From: Clostridiales bacterium
GTDB taxonomy: Bacteria > Bacillota > Clostridia > Christensenellales > Pumilibacteraceae
Assembly: GCA_003533505.1 (NCBI GenBank)
Contig: DQGD01000014.1
Span: forward strand, 1 to 64,000
Length of the DNA: 64,000 nucleotides
Direction of reading: 5' to 3'
Positions 27,162 to 37,078 of the stretch are shown here, piece after piece (the stretch's first letter is position 1; each line of letters starts with the position of its first letter). Under the pieces are notes generated by a model. That model was given only the letters and a program-made list of their open reading frames with translations. It searched no databases and was not told the DNA's origin. The translations under genes and the position numbers were made by a program.

Positions 27162-30100
27162 ATGAAAAAGAAGCTAAGCATAATTTTTCTCGCGCTCGCG
27201 CTGTGCGTGACGGCGGTGTTCGTCACTGCCTGCGGCGGCAAAAAGACGGGCGAAAAGTCCGACTACGAGTGGAAGTACGAAAAGGAATTTACCGACGAGC
27301 ACGACGCGGACATGACTATTGACGGCGCGCTCAACGAGGAGCGTTGGCAGGGGCAACAGTACCTCACCCACGTTCAGGACGGCGTGACGGTCAATTACAC
27401 CGCCGTGTTCACCGAAAAGGGCTTGTATATCGGCGCAAAGGCGCAGGACCCCGACATGAAATGGAACGCGCGTTTCAACTTTTCGAGCACCAACGCAAAC
27501 CCGGCGAATTCGGCGTTCTGGTTCAATATAAAAGGTCCCGACGTTCAGGACGGACACGCGATGCGCGCGTTCAACTTCTTTATCGACGCGTTCGATTCGG
27601 CTTCGAGAAACCAGACGCGTTTCGAGGCTAAGTCGAAAGTAAACGGCGACATAATGAAGTTCGAGGCGACGGAAATGACCGCGGAGCTGTTCGTTTCGTG
27701 GGACGCGCTGAATATCGACACCACGGACGGACTGCCCGAGTTCGTGCGCATAATCCCGTACTACCGCCACGTCAAGGCGGTGGGCGACGCCGGCGAAAAC
27801 AAGTGGCTGACCCCCATATTCATCTACGGCAACCCCGGCTGGGATTACGGTCTTTCCTACGACGAAAACCTGCACCAGAATTGGTATCGTCCGATTTCCG
27901 GAATGAAGTTCGGCTCTGTGGGCTATATCAACGCCGACAAGCCCGGCGCGGTCATCGGCGACGCGGCTAACGGCTATTCCAAGTCGAGCGGCTGGGATTT
28001 AAGCCGCATCGACGAAGGCGTGGCCAAGGCTACGGGACCCGACGAGCAAGCTATTTTCTTCAAGGGCATAAACTCGTCGAAGTATATGGTTTCGGCGAAA
28101 ATGAAAATGCTGGGCGGCGCGATGCACGCGGGTAACTGGAAAGATCAGTACCCGAGCGCAGGTATTATCAATATGCGCGACGAAACGGAATCGATTGCGC
28201 TCTATATAAGCGGCAGGAGCATTCTCGACGGCGCGGCTTCGTGGAATTTCCACACTCTCGACAAGTACACCGGCTGGAAAGATACTTATGAAGGAAGTTT
28301 CGTAAAGCCCGCCGGATTTAACCCCCAGACCGATTCTATCGAACTCAAGTGCATTCAGTACGACGAAAACCTGTTCTATTTTATAAACGGCGAGCTCGCG
28401 CTCATCAAGCGCGTCGATTGGATTAAGGACGGCGCGTGCCCCGGTCTTTACGGACTGAGCGCCGAGGTTGAGTTCACCGATTTTAAGGCTACCGATTATA
28501 AAGACGACGCCGACGCGCTGAAAGCGATAATTTCCGAATACGCCTACAGCGTCAGCGTGACTGCAGGCGACGGCGGCTTCGTGACGATAGACAAGACCGC
28601 GCTAAGAAAGGGCGACAGTCTGACCGTCAACGTCGCGCCGAGCGCAGGTTACGTCCTCTCGTCGTTTGAGATAAACGGCAAGGACAAAAAGGAGGATAAA
28701 TACGACTACGTTGTGGAAAACCTCGACAACGGCAAGGTGGTTTTCGACGACATAACCGAGGATTCGAGCATAGTGGCTTCGTTTGCGCGGCTCGACGGCG
28801 GCGTGCGCGTCAGCGGCAAGATTTCGGCAGGCGGCAGGGCGATGACAACCTCCGCGCTCACGCTTACCGCGCCCTCCGACAAGCGCGTGTTCTACACCGC
28901 GACGCCCACATCCAACGGCTCGTTCAACTTCACGCTTTCGCCTGCCGGGACCTACGCCGTGGGCGCAAAGACGATTACGCTGGACGGCAATTACGTGCTT
29001 AAAATCAAGACCCCCGGCTACCGCGACAAGACGATTGAGATTACCGTGAACGCGGACGACAAGTCCGTGCGCGTACCCGACGTCGAGCTCGAAAAGAACG
29101 TGGTCGGCGGCTCGGTCACGATCGGCGGCAGAACTTTCGATTCTTCCGTAAACACTTGGGATATGAGTGCCGAAGCCGATTCCGCGGTTTACGCCGAAAA
29201 TGGCTCCAACGGCTCGCTCGCGTACTTTACCGACAAGACGGGCAAGGACGCTGTGGTGGACTTCACCATATCCAACAAGACCGAAATCACCGAGGGCGGC
29301 AAGTACGAAGCCGAGCCGTGTATGGGCGTTTCGCTCACCGACGGCAGCAACCGCTTCGATATTTTCGTGTTTAACGAAGGCTTGCGTATCAGCCCGAAAG
29401 GCTGGTGGAACGGCGGCGGAGAAGCTTATAACGTTTCCGTGCCCGTAAACTACTCTTTGAGGGCAAAGGAAAATCCCGAAAAGCTTACGTTCAGACTTGT
29501 GCGCTCGGGAGCGGCTGTCGCGCTTCTATACAAAGCCGGCGACGACTACACCGAAATCTGGCGCACGCGCAACGCCACGATTGAGAAGATGAGCGCCTAC
29601 GCGTTCACCGTCTGCCAGTCGCAGCCTTGCCGCCTCGAGTTTTCCGACTACTCGATTAAGCTCGACGACGAGGCAAAGGACTATATCGAAGCCGTGCTGT
29701 ACGAAACCGTAACGCTCGGGGCTTACGATACCGCCGGCGGCACCGTGACGATAACGGGCACGGGTGCGGACGGCAAAATCAAGTACGGCGACAAGTTGAC
29801 CGTCGCGATTGACAGCCAAAAGACCGCGATTGTGACCTACGGCGATAAGACCGAAATCGTTACGGGCGGCGGCGAAGTTTCCTTTACCGCGACCCACAGC
29901 GGCGAGGTAAGCGTTTCGTTTGCCGACTCGCTGATTGCCGTCAACGGCACGGTTGCGCTCGGCGACGCTTTAAGCGGAATTACCGCGGATTACACGAAAA
30001 CGACGCTGACGTTCGAGGGCGAGGGCTATACGCTCGCTTATGACGGCATAGTAAAAGCCGACGGCACGTTTACGTTAGATTTGCCCTCGGGCGAGTACAG

Positions 30101-33100
30101 AGTGAGCGCGGTCAATCCTGCGGCTTACGCAAAATCCGTCTCCGTCACGATAGACGGAGAGAACAATACCGTCGCGGTTAAGCTCACGCTCGTGAAGCCC
30201 GCGAATACCGGAAACCTCACGTTCGACGCGGCTACAGGCAAACTTACGAACAGCAAGGATATCGTTGCGTACTTCGGCAGCGGCTCCGACTTCGTAGTCA
30301 CGACTTATATCGACAGGATTACGACCGATTGGAAAGCCGCGGGCGTGGCTTTGGGCGGCGCGAATACCAATATGAGTATTCTTATCCGCAAGACCAATGA
30401 CGCGGCGGGCGCTTGCGACGTGTTCGTACATGTGGGCGGCGGTTATATCGAACTGCCCCGTATGTCCGATCCGTTCGCGAATGGAGACAGAGCGAAACTC
30501 ACCGTCGTGAGAAGAGGGGCTTCTGTCAAGATTTTCGTAAACGACAACTACTTCGGCAGAATCGAGATAGCGGACGGCACCGCGGTTAAACACTGGGGTA
30601 CGCCCGACACGAAACTTACCGATCACCTCGGCGCAGACGAAGAATTGCGCTTCGGCTTGTCGACCGCCGACAGCACGAACGCGACCTTCTCCGACTGGGG
30701 CTACGGACTTAAATTCGACGATCTGTACGCGGTCGCGGGCAGAACGCTCACGCTTAGCGACGGAATAACCGCGAAAGTCGGCGAAACCGAGATTATCGAC
30801 GGCAAAGTGCTTCTCGGCGATACCGTGACGGTATCGATGACGAGCGAAAACCGCGTGACGTTCTCTGTGGACGGCGTTACCGTTACGACCGACCATAACG
30901 AAAACGTTTACACCGCTTCGTTCGCGGTTACCGGCAACCACACCTTAACCGTCAAGGAAGTGCGCACCGTCACCGGTACGATCGGCAAAAACGATATTTA
31001 CTCTTCCGACGCTACCAAAGATATTACCGCAACCACGATCAAGGCTTACGCTGGCGGCGAACTCGTCGGCACGTTTGAGGGCAACGTGGGCGCGGGCGGC
31101 GCTTACTCGATCGGGCTTGTCGACGGCGAATACACGCTCGAATTCGAGAACCCGCACTTTATGACCGTGTCGAAGCCCGTTACCGTTTCGGGCGGCGCGG
31201 CAACCGTTGGCGAAGCGGAATTCACGCTCGCCAAGATTGACGGCGGCTGGGGCGACTGGGTTTACGACGAAGCGAACAAGCGCGTTACCTTGCCCGCAAA
31301 CGTCGACAGCGCGTTCAAAACGTTCGCGGGAGTCAGCGGAAGCCGCGTGCTTGCCACTATGACCGTAAGCAATATCGACACCCGGTACGACGGCTGGGCT
31401 TCTGCGGGTATCAGAATCGAAACGCAGAGCGGCGGCATTATGTACTTCTCGCTGACCGAAACCGTAAATAACGCGGGCGAGAACGGCGCGGTTAAAATCC
31501 GTATTCTCCGTTTCGACAAGTGGGAGTACGTCACCGATTTCGGCGTGGGCGAAACCGACGCGGACTATACGGCGGCTAAACTCACCGTGTGCGTAGCGGA
31601 CAACGCGGTTTACCTCTACGTCAACGATACGTTGAGATATACGATTTCGGCAACGCAGAACACCGCGATTTACGAAAAACTCAGATCGATAGGATTCTTC
31701 GCCGAAAACGCGAACTACAAGCCGTGCCTTTCCGTCGTAAAACCGGGCGAGAACGTTACCGTTTCCGCGTTCGACGCGACCGCAGACGGCGCGATTATGG
31801 ATAAATTACTGGAAAGAACGCTTTCGCTCCCCGAAGGCGTCACCGCGAAAGCAGGCGAAACCGAGATTATCGACGGCAAAGTGCTTCTCGGCGATACCGT
31901 GACGGTATCGATGACGAGCGAAAACCGCGTGACGTTCTCTGTGGACGGCGCGCCGGTTGCAACCGAAACCGACGGCAACGTCTATACCGCTTCGTTCGTT
32001 GTCACCGGCAATCACGCCGTGACTTACGAGTATTCATACGCGGTAAGCGGCAAAATCGCCAAACCCGATTATGCGACGGCGGATTTGACCTCGACCGTGC
32101 TTAAATTCACGAGCGGCGAAACCGCAGAGTTCGGCGGAGTAGTAAACGCAAACGGCGAATACACTGTATACCTGCCTGCCGGCGAATATTCGATGAGAGC
32201 GGAACACGCGGGCTTTATGCCGGCGAGCGGCGGCGCGGTCACGGTTACGAGCGCGGCGGTCGAAAACGCGAACGCGGCGTTCACGCTCGTCAGACCGGAA
32301 AATATGAACGGACTTACTTACGACGAAAGCACCGGCAAACTTTCCAACAAGGGCGACATAGTAACATGCTTTGGCAGCGGCTCCGACTTCGTCGTCACGA
32401 CCTACGTTGACAAAATCACGACCGAATGGAAAGCGGCAGGCTTGGTTTTAAGGGACGCAAGCACGAACAAGTTCGTGAAGATTGCGATTCGTAAGACGGC
32501 GAGTGGTTTCGACTTGTTCTCGCATCTCGGCGACGGGTATATGGATTTCCCGGCAATCGCCGATCCGTTCACACAGAGCGGGGAGAGAGCAAAACTCACC
32601 GTTGTGAGAAGGAGCGCGTCGCTCGCGGTATTTATCAACGACGAATTCGTTGCCGCAATCGGGATTTCGGCTTCCACCGCGGTGCATCATTGGGGAACGC
32701 CCGATACCGTATTGACCGATTACTTAACGCCCGGCGGCGAATATAGTTTCGGTTTGGGCACCTGCGACAATACGAACGCGACCTTCTCCGAGTGGAGTTA
32801 CGGGTTAACGTTCTCCGATCTGTACGCCGTCGGCGGCAAAACGCTTACGCTCCCGGAGGGAGTGACGGCAAAGGTCGGCGGCACGGAAATAACCGACGGA
32901 AAGGCTATTTTGGGCGATACCGTGACGGTATCGATGACGAGCGAAAACCGCGTGACGTTCTCCGTGGACGGCGCTCCCGTTACGACGGATAACGACGGCA
33001 ACGTCTATTCCGCTTCCTTCACCGTCACGGGTAATCATACCGTGACCTACGAAGTGGCATACGCGGTAAGCGGCAAAATCACCAAACCCGATTACGCTAC

Positions 33101-33842
33101 CGCTGATATTACTTCGACCGTGCTGAAATTTATCAAGAACGGCGCGGCGACCGAGTTTACCGACGCAGTCGGCGAAAACGGCGAGTACTCCGTGTACTTG
33201 CCGGCAGGCGAGTATACCGTGAGAGCGGAACACGCCGGGTTTATGCCCGTAGTCGGTGATACGGTTGCCGTGACGAACGCGGCGGTCGAGAACGTCGGCG
33301 TTGCGTTCACGCTCGTCAAACCCGAAAATATGAACGGGCTTACTTACGACGAAGGTACCGGCAAACTTTCCAACAGCGGCGATATAGTTACTTATTTCGG
33401 CAGCGGCAACGATTTTGCGGCGACGACCTATATCGACAAAATCACAACCGATTGGAAGGCGGCGGGCATAGTCGTCGGTGACGCCACAAAGAAGAACTTT
33501 GTCAAGTTCACGATACGCAAGCGCGCGGACGGAAACTGCGATTTGTTCGTCAACGTTGGCGACGGATATATGGAGATGCCGGTTATCGGCAATCCGTTTA
33601 TGCAAAGCGGCGAGCGCGCGAAACTCACTGTTGAGAGAATCGGCGCGACGATTAAGGTTTACGTCAACGACGAACTCAAGAGTACTATTGCGGTTGCGGA
33701 CACAACCGTCGTCAAGCATTGGGGGTCGGCTGACACGAAAATCACCGATTATCTTAGCGCTGACGGCGAATATCGTTTCGGTTTCGGCACTTGCGACGGC
33801 ACGAACGCGATCTTCTCCGAGTGGAGTTATAAACTGAAATAA
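27162..33842 (+). CDS. giant modular surface lipoprotein (2,226 aa)
   Basis: The lipoprotein signal has Cys24 (FVTAC). Residues about 45-250 resemble a DOMON/CBM9-like sugar-binding domain (MTIDGALNEERWQGQ). Then comes a LamG-like region (about 290-455) and five repeats of about 340 residues, each made of a CnaB/carboxypeptidase-regulatory-like domain (VSGKI..GEYTVYLPAGEY), a LamG-like sandwich (GKLSNKGDIVTCFGSGSDF) and an Ig-like domain (GDTVTVSMTSENRVTFSVDG). The last repeat ends at its LamG-like part. No sortase signal is seen; anchoring is by lipid. The gene starts 13 bp after the GH43-like gene. Role inferred: glycan capture or adhesion at the cell surface. Confidence 0.85.
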   Translation: MKKKLSIIFLALALCVTAVFVTACGGKKTGEKSDYEWKYEKEFTDEHDADMTIDGALNEERWQGQQYLTHVQDGVTVNYTAVFTEKGLYIGAKAQDPDMKWNARFNFSSTNANPANSAFWFNIKGPDVQDGHAMRAFNFFIDAFDSASRNQTRFEAKSKVNGDIMKFEATEMTAELFVSWDALNIDTTDGLPEFVRIIPYYRHVKAVGDAGENKWLTPIFIYGNPGWDYGLSYDENLHQNWYRPISGMKFGSVGYINADKPGAVIGDAANGYSKSSGWDLSRIDEGVAKATGPDEQAIFFKGINSSKYMVSAKMKMLGGAMHAGNWKDQYPSAGIINMRDETESIALYISGRSILDGAASWNFHTLDKYTGWKDTYEGSFVKPAGFNPQTDSIELKCIQYDENLFYFINGELALIKRVDWIKDGACPGLYGLSAEVEFTDFKATDYKDDADALKAIISEYAYSVSVTAGDGGFVTIDKTALRKGDSLTVNVAPSAGYVLSSFEINGKDKKEDKYDYVVENLDNGKVVFDDITEDSSIVASFARLDGGVRVSGKISAGGRAMTTSALTLTAPSDKRVFYTATPTSNGSFNFTLSPAGTYAVGAKTITLDGNYVLKIKTPGYRDKTIEITVNADDKSVRVPDVELEKNVVGGSVTIGGRTFDSSVNTWDMSAEADSAVYAENGSNGSLAYFTDKTGKDAVVDFTISNKTEITEGGKYEAEPCMGVSLTDGSNRFDIFVFNEGLRISPKGWWNGGGEAYNVSVPVNYSLRAKENPEKLTFRLVRSGAAVALLYKAGDDYTEIWRTRNATIEKMSAYAFTVCQSQPCRLEFSDYSIKLDDEAKDYIEAVLYETVTLGAYDTAGGTVTITGTGADGKIKYGDKLTVAIDSQKTAIVTYGDKTEIVTGGGEVSFTATHSGEVSVSFADSLIAVNGTVALGDALSGITADYTKTTLTFEGEGYTLAYDGIVKADGTFTLDLPSGEYRVSAVNPAAYAKSVSVTIDGENNTVAVKLTLVKPANTGNLTFDAATGKLTNSKDIVAYFGSGSDFVVTTYIDRITTDWKAAGVALGGANTNMSILIRKTNDAAGACDVFVHVGGGYIELPRMSDPFANGDRAKLTVVRRGASVKIFVNDNYFGRIEIADGTAVKHWGTPDTKLTDHLGADEELRFGLSTADSTNATFSDWGYGLKFDDLYAVAGRTLTLSDGITAKVGETEIIDGKVLLGDTVTVSMTSENRVTFSVDGVTVTTDHNENVYTASFAVTGNHTLTVKEVRTVTGTIGKNDIYSSDATKDITATTIKAYAGGELVGTFEGNVGAGGAYSIGLVDGEYTLEFENPHFMTVSKPVTVSGGAATVGEAEFTLAKIDGGWGDWVYDEANKRVTLPANVDSAFKTFAGVSGSRVLATMTVSNIDTRYDGWASAGIRIETQSGGIMYFSLTETVNNAGENGAVKIRILRFDKWEYVTDFGVGETDADYTAAKLTVCVADNAVYLYVNDTLRYTISATQNTAIYEKLRSIGFFAENANYKPCLSVVKPGENVTVSAFDATADGAIMDKLLERTLSLPEGVTAKAGETEIIDGKVLLGDTVTVSMTSENRVTFSVDGAPVATETDGNVYTASFVVTGNHAVTYEYSYAVSGKIAKPDYATADLTSTVLKFTSGETAEFGGVVNANGEYTVYLPAGEYSMRAEHAGFMPASGGAVTVTSAAVENANAAFTLVRPENMNGLTYDESTGKLSNKGDIVTCFGSGSDFVVTTYVDKITTEWKAAGLVLRDASTNKFVKIAIRKTASGFDLFSHLGDGYMDFPAIADPFTQSGERAKLTVVRRSASLAVFINDEFVAAIGISASTAVHHWGTPDTVLTDYLTPGGEYSFGLGTCDNTNATFSEWSYGLTFSDLYAVGGKTLTLPEGVTAKVGGTEITDGKAILGDTVTVSMTSENRVTFSVDGAPVTTDNDGNVYSASFTVTGNHTVTYEVAYAVSGKITKPDYATADITSTVLKFIKNGAATEFTDAVGENGEYSVYLPAGEYTVRAEHAGFMPVVGDTVAVTNAAVENVGVAFTLVKPENMNGLTYDEGTGKLSNSGDIVTYFGSGNDFAATTYIDKITTDWKAAGIVVGDATKKNFVKFTIRKRADGNCDLFVNVGDGYMEMPVIGNPFMQSGERAKLTVERIGATIKVYVNDELKSTIAVADTTVVKHWGSADTKITDYLSADGEYRFGFGTCDGTNAIFSEWSYKLK
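30780..30876 (+). repeat. 97-bp DNA repeat inside the giant gene, unit 1
   Basis: Identical over 97 bp to 31854-31950 and, over its central 50 bp, to 32913-32962. It encodes the Ig-like domain core. Such identity at synonymous positions points to recent duplication or gene conversion. Confidence 0.9.
31854..31950 (+). repeat. 97-bp DNA repeat inside the giant gene, unit 2
   Basis: Same 97 bp as 30780-30876, 1,074 bp downstream and in frame. Confidence 0.9.
32913..32962 (+). repeat. 50-bp DNA repeat inside the giant gene, unit 3
   Basis: Matches the central part of the two 97-bp copies. Its flanks have diverged more. Confidence 0.85.
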
Positions 33843-33867
33843 TCGGCATCAAAACAGATTGCAGTAT

Positions 33868-33908
33868 AAAAATCGCTCTGTCGAGGGAACTTTGGCAGGG
33901 CGATTTTT
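33868..33908. terminator. bidirectional terminator between giant lipoprotein gene and trpS
   Basis: Thirteen-base-pair stem (33868-33880 with 33896-33908, one G-T pair) with A run on one side and T run on the other, so it can end transcription from both converging genes. Confidence 0.85.
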
Positions 33909-33942
33909 CTTGTTGTTTTTCGGGTTATTTAACGGCGATTTC

Positions 33943-34992
33943 TCAGTCGAAGTAGTCTATGCGCAGGGCTTTGCGGACGTCGCGGAGCGTGGCTGCGGCG
34001 ACGGCGCGCGCTTTTGCGGTGCCCTGTTTCAGTATCTCATTAACCTCGTCCGGACGTTTCTCCCAATAGGCTCTGCGTTCGCGGACGGGGGCGAGCTCGG
34101 CGTTCATGATAGCGGTGAGGAAGCGTTTGACCTTGACGTCGCCCAGACCGCCGCGGCGGTAGTGCGCCTTCAGTTCGTCGAGGCTTTGGTACTCCGGCAA
34201 AAACTCGGCGAAGTGCTCCGGGCGGCAGAACGCGTCGAGGTAGGTGAAAACCACGTTGCCCTCGACCTTGCCGGGGTCGGCAACCCGAATGTGCTCGGGG
34301 TCGGTGTACGCGGAAGCGATTTTCTGCGCCACGACTTCCGCCGAATCGCTGAGGTAAATGCAGTTCCCGAGCGACTTGCTCATTTTCGCCTTGCCGTCGG
34401 TGCCGGGCAGTCTGCGCGCGGCTGCGGACGAGGGGAGAACGATGTCGGGCTCTACCAGCGTTTCGCCGTACAGCGAGTTGAATTTTCTCACGATTTCGCG
34501 GCATTGCTCGAGCATAGGCTGCTGGTCCTCGCCGACGGGAACCGCTGTCGCGCGGAAAGCCGTGATGTCGGCTGCCTGCGACACGGGATAGCACAAAAAG
34601 CCTGCCGGCACGCTGCCCTCGAAGCCGCGAGCGGCAATCTCGGACTTGACCGTGGGGTTGCGGTGCAGCCTCGCCACCGTCACGAGGTCGAGATAGTAAA
34701 ACGTCAGTTCGGTGAGCTCGGGCACCGCGGACTGTACGAATATCGTGGTTTTTTCGGGGTCTATGCCGCAGCCGAGGTAATCGAGCGCGACGTTCATCAG
34801 GTTGTCGCGAACTTTGCCGGGGTTTTCGGCGTTGTCGGTCAGCGCCTGAGCGTCGGCAATCATGACGTAGATTTCGTCGAACGCCCCCGAGTTTTGCAGT
34901 CTTACGCGCTCGCGCAGCGAGCCGACGTAATGCCCGACGTGCAGTTTGCCCGTGGGGCGGTCGCCCGTCAGTATAATTTTCTTTCCGTCCAT
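33943..34992 (-). CDS. trpS: tryptophanyl-tRNA synthetase
   Basis: 349 aa class I synthetase that charges tRNA-Trp. The HIGH-type motif is HVGH at residues 18-21, after TGDRPTGKL; KMSKS is at 203-207. Length fits the bacterial enzyme. It lies 107 bp after trpB2 and has no separate promoter that I can see, so it is probably transcribed from the Trp T-box promoter. No GHI-to-Tyr-type change suggests another specificity. Confidence 0.95.
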   Translation of the reverse strand: MDGKKIILTGDRPTGKLHVGHYVGSLRERVRLQNSGAFDEIYVMIADAQALTDNAENPGKVRDNLMNVALDYLGCGIDPEKTTIFVQSAVPELTELTFYYLDLVTVARLHRNPTVKSEIAARGFEGSVPAGFLCYPVSQAADITAFRATAVPVGEDQQPMLEQCREIVRKFNSLYGETLVEPDIVLPSSAAARRLPGTDGKAKMSKSLGNCIYLSDSAEVVAQKIASAYTDPEHIRVADPGKVEGNVVFTYLDAFCRPEHFAEFLPEYQSLDELKAHYRRGGLGDVKVKRFLTAIMNAELAPVRERRAYWEKRPDEVNEILKQGTAKARAVAAATLRDVRKALRIDYFD

Positions 34993-35099
34993 TTTAACCT
35001 CTTTTTCCGCGCCGCGCGTGCGTTTTTCGCGCCGGGGAGCGGATTTTCAGTATTTTGCCTTAGTATTGTAGCACCTTCCGCGCGTTTCGGCAAGCCGAT

Positions 35100-36488
35100 T
35101 TACGCGTTTTTGTTCTGCGGAATGTCGAGAATGGTGTCGAAGCCCGATTTCAAGTCCTCGTCGGTGGGGATATAGTCGACCATTTTGCCGTCGTGATAGC
35201 TCATGTACGCCGACAAATCGAAGTAGCCCGTGCCCGTCAGCCCGAAAAGGATAGTCTTTTTCTCGCCCGTTTTCTTGCACTCGAGCGCCTCGTCAATCGC
35301 CGCGCGAATGGCGTGAGCGGACTCGGGCGCCGGCAGTATTCCCTCGGTTCTGGCAAAGCTCACAGCCGCGTCGAACACCGAGGTTTGCTCGACCGAGCGC
35401 GCCTCGAGGTAGCCGTCGTGATACAGCTTGGAAATCACGGGGCTCATGCCGTGGTAGCGCAGTCCGCCGGCGTGATTGGGCGAGGGGATAAAGCCGCAGC
35501 CGAGTGTGTACATGCGCATGAGCGGCGTGGTTTTGCCCGTGTCGCCGAAATCGTAGACGTACTTGCCGCGCGTCATCGACGGGCAGGAAGCAGGCTCGAC
35601 GGCGATAAAACGCGCGTCCGACTTGCCGCGGAGCTTGTCCGCCATAAACGGCGCGATAAGTCCGCCGAGGTTGCTGCCGCCGCCTGCGCAGCCGATTATG
35701 ATGTCGGGGCGAATGTCGTACTTGTCCATTGCGGTCTTGCATTCGAGTCCGATTATCGATTGGTGGAGAAGAACGTGGTCGAGCACCGAGCCCAGAACGT
35801 AGCGGCACTTGTCGCGGTGTAGCGCGACCTCGATAGCTTCGGAAATAGCGCAGCCCAGCGAGCCGCCCGTGCCCGGGTGTTCGGCGAGGATTTTCCTGCC
35901 CACTTCGGTGGTGTCCGACGGCGAGGGTATCACGTTCGCGCCGTAGGTTTCCATCACGGCTTTGCGGTAGGGCTTTTGCTGACTGCTGACTTTGACCATG
36001 TACACGTTGAGGTCGAGCCCGTAAAACGCGCAAGCCATCGACAGCGCCGTGCCCCATTGCCCCGCGCCCGTTTCGGTGGTGACCGAAGTCAAGCCCTCGG
36101 CTTTGGCGTAGTAAGCCTGCGCGACGGCGGAATTGAGCTTGTGCGAGCCCGAAGTGTTGTTGCCCTCGAACTTGTAGTAGATTTCGGCAGGCGTGTCCAG
36201 CATCTGTTCTAAAAAGTACGCGCGAGTAAGCGACGAGGGGCGGTAAGCCTTGTAAAATTTCCTGATGCCCTCGGGAATCTCGATATAGCGGTCGGTCTGG
36301 TTCAGCTCCTGCTCGACAAGCGCCTTGCAAAAGACCGGCTCGAGGTCGGCGGCGGTGCAGGGTTTCAGCGTAACGGGGTTAAGGAACGGGTCGTGCTTTT
36401 CCTTCATGTCCGCCCTGAGGTTGTACCAATATTTCGGCAGTTCGTCCTCCGACAGGTAAATCTTAGTGGGAATGTTCTTGTGCGCCAT
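35100..36488 (-). CDS. trpB2: tryptophan synthase beta chain, TrpB2 type
   Basis: 462 aa, longer than the common TrpB (about 400) and typical of the TrpB2 group, which works without TrpA. It joins indole and serine to tryptophan. The PLP lysine is Lys117 in GNNTSGSHKLNS; the phosphate-binding loop reads GCAGGGSNLGG. AGGAGG precedes the start. No trpA or other trp gene is nearby, so it may salvage indole. The Trp T-box upstream agrees with the assignment. Confidence 0.92.
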   Translation of the reverse strand: MAHKNIPTKIYLSEDELPKYWYNLRADMKEKHDPFLNPVTLKPCTAADLEPVFCKALVEQELNQTDRYIEIPEGIRKFYKAYRPSSLTRAYFLEQMLDTPAEIYYKFEGNNTSGSHKLNSAVAQAYYAKAEGLTSVTTETGAGQWGTALSMACAFYGLDLNVYMVKVSSQQKPYRKAVMETYGANVIPSPSDTTEVGRKILAEHPGTGGSLGCAISEAIEVALHRDKCRYVLGSVLDHVLLHQSIIGLECKTAMDKYDIRPDIIIGCAGGGSNLGGLIAPFMADKLRGKSDARFIAVEPASCPSMTRGKYVYDFGDTGKTTPLMRMYTLGCGFIPSPNHAGGLRYHGMSPVISKLYHDGYLEARSVEQTSVFDAAVSFARTEGILPAPESAHAIRAAIDEALECKKTGEKKTILFGLTGTGYFDLSAYMSYHDGKMVDYIPTDEDLKSGFDTILDIPQNKNA

Positions 36489-36587
36489 GGTTTTATGCCT
36501 CCTGTTTGTGATTTAATACTATTTTGAGTAAAAGCCGCAAGGTTTAACGATTTTCGGCGATAATTACGGGTGGGAGCAAAACAAAAG

Positions 36588-36860
36588 TAAACAAAAACAC
36601 GACTAAATCGTCGTTTATGGGACGAAATAGCCGTGTTGCCACCCAAATTTATCGCGAAAGCCGCGACCTTAGCCGATACTACCATATCGCATTCCGATAA
36701 CGGGGAATAGCCGTCCCGGGCTAGTAACGGGATTTTCTCGCCGCGTTCGCCCTCGCCCTCGGTAACCCATTCGCCGCCGCCGTGCCGTTTCCTTACACCT
36801 GCCGAAAACTCTCTTTGCGCACCCTGCCGCGGTTACTCTTCTACCTCATAGGTTTGTGAT
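36588..36860 (-). promoter_or_regulatory. T-box riboswitch (Trp) before trpB2-trpS
   Basis: On the minus strand: T-box GGGTGGCAACACGG at 36644-36631, stem I with AGAGAG and the specifier TGG (36769-36767) preceded by GAA, the usual specifier-loop context. The terminator is a 16-bp imperfect stem (36597-36612 with 36621-36636) followed by TTTTTGTTT. Uncharged tRNA-Trp should allow read-through. Confidence 0.95.
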
Positions 36861-36866
36861 AAGGGT

Positions 36867-36895
36867 ATCATACCCGATTTTCGACCGCTTGTCAA
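36867..36895 (-). promoter_or_regulatory. promoter of the Trp T-box operon
   Basis: Minus strand TTGACA (36895-36890) and TATGAT (36872-36867) with a 17-bp spacer. Confidence 0.85.
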
Positions 36896-37003
36896 GCGTT
36901 TTCAACGCTTTTTTCAAATAAAGCGCGGACGGGAGAGAGCGGCGTTAAGCTGCGGATATTATACCGAAATCGCGATAGCGTATTACTAAACGCGCGCGCG
37001 GAT

Positions 37004-37032
37004 TTGACAAACGCGCTTCGGCGGTATAAAAT
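37004..37032 (+). promoter_or_regulatory. promoter of the HdeD-like gene
   Basis: TTGACA (37004-37009) and TAAAAT (37027-37032), 17-bp spacer. Confidence 0.75.
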
Positions 37033-37078
37033 TCTCAGTAGAATAAGGGAAGATGAAAACAGGGAGGTAAACAAAATC

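Noticed and set aside
33859..35175. 438-codon plus-strand frame opposite trpS
   Set aside because: TrpS with HVGH and KMSKS on the minus strand explains the DNA; the plus frame has no motif.
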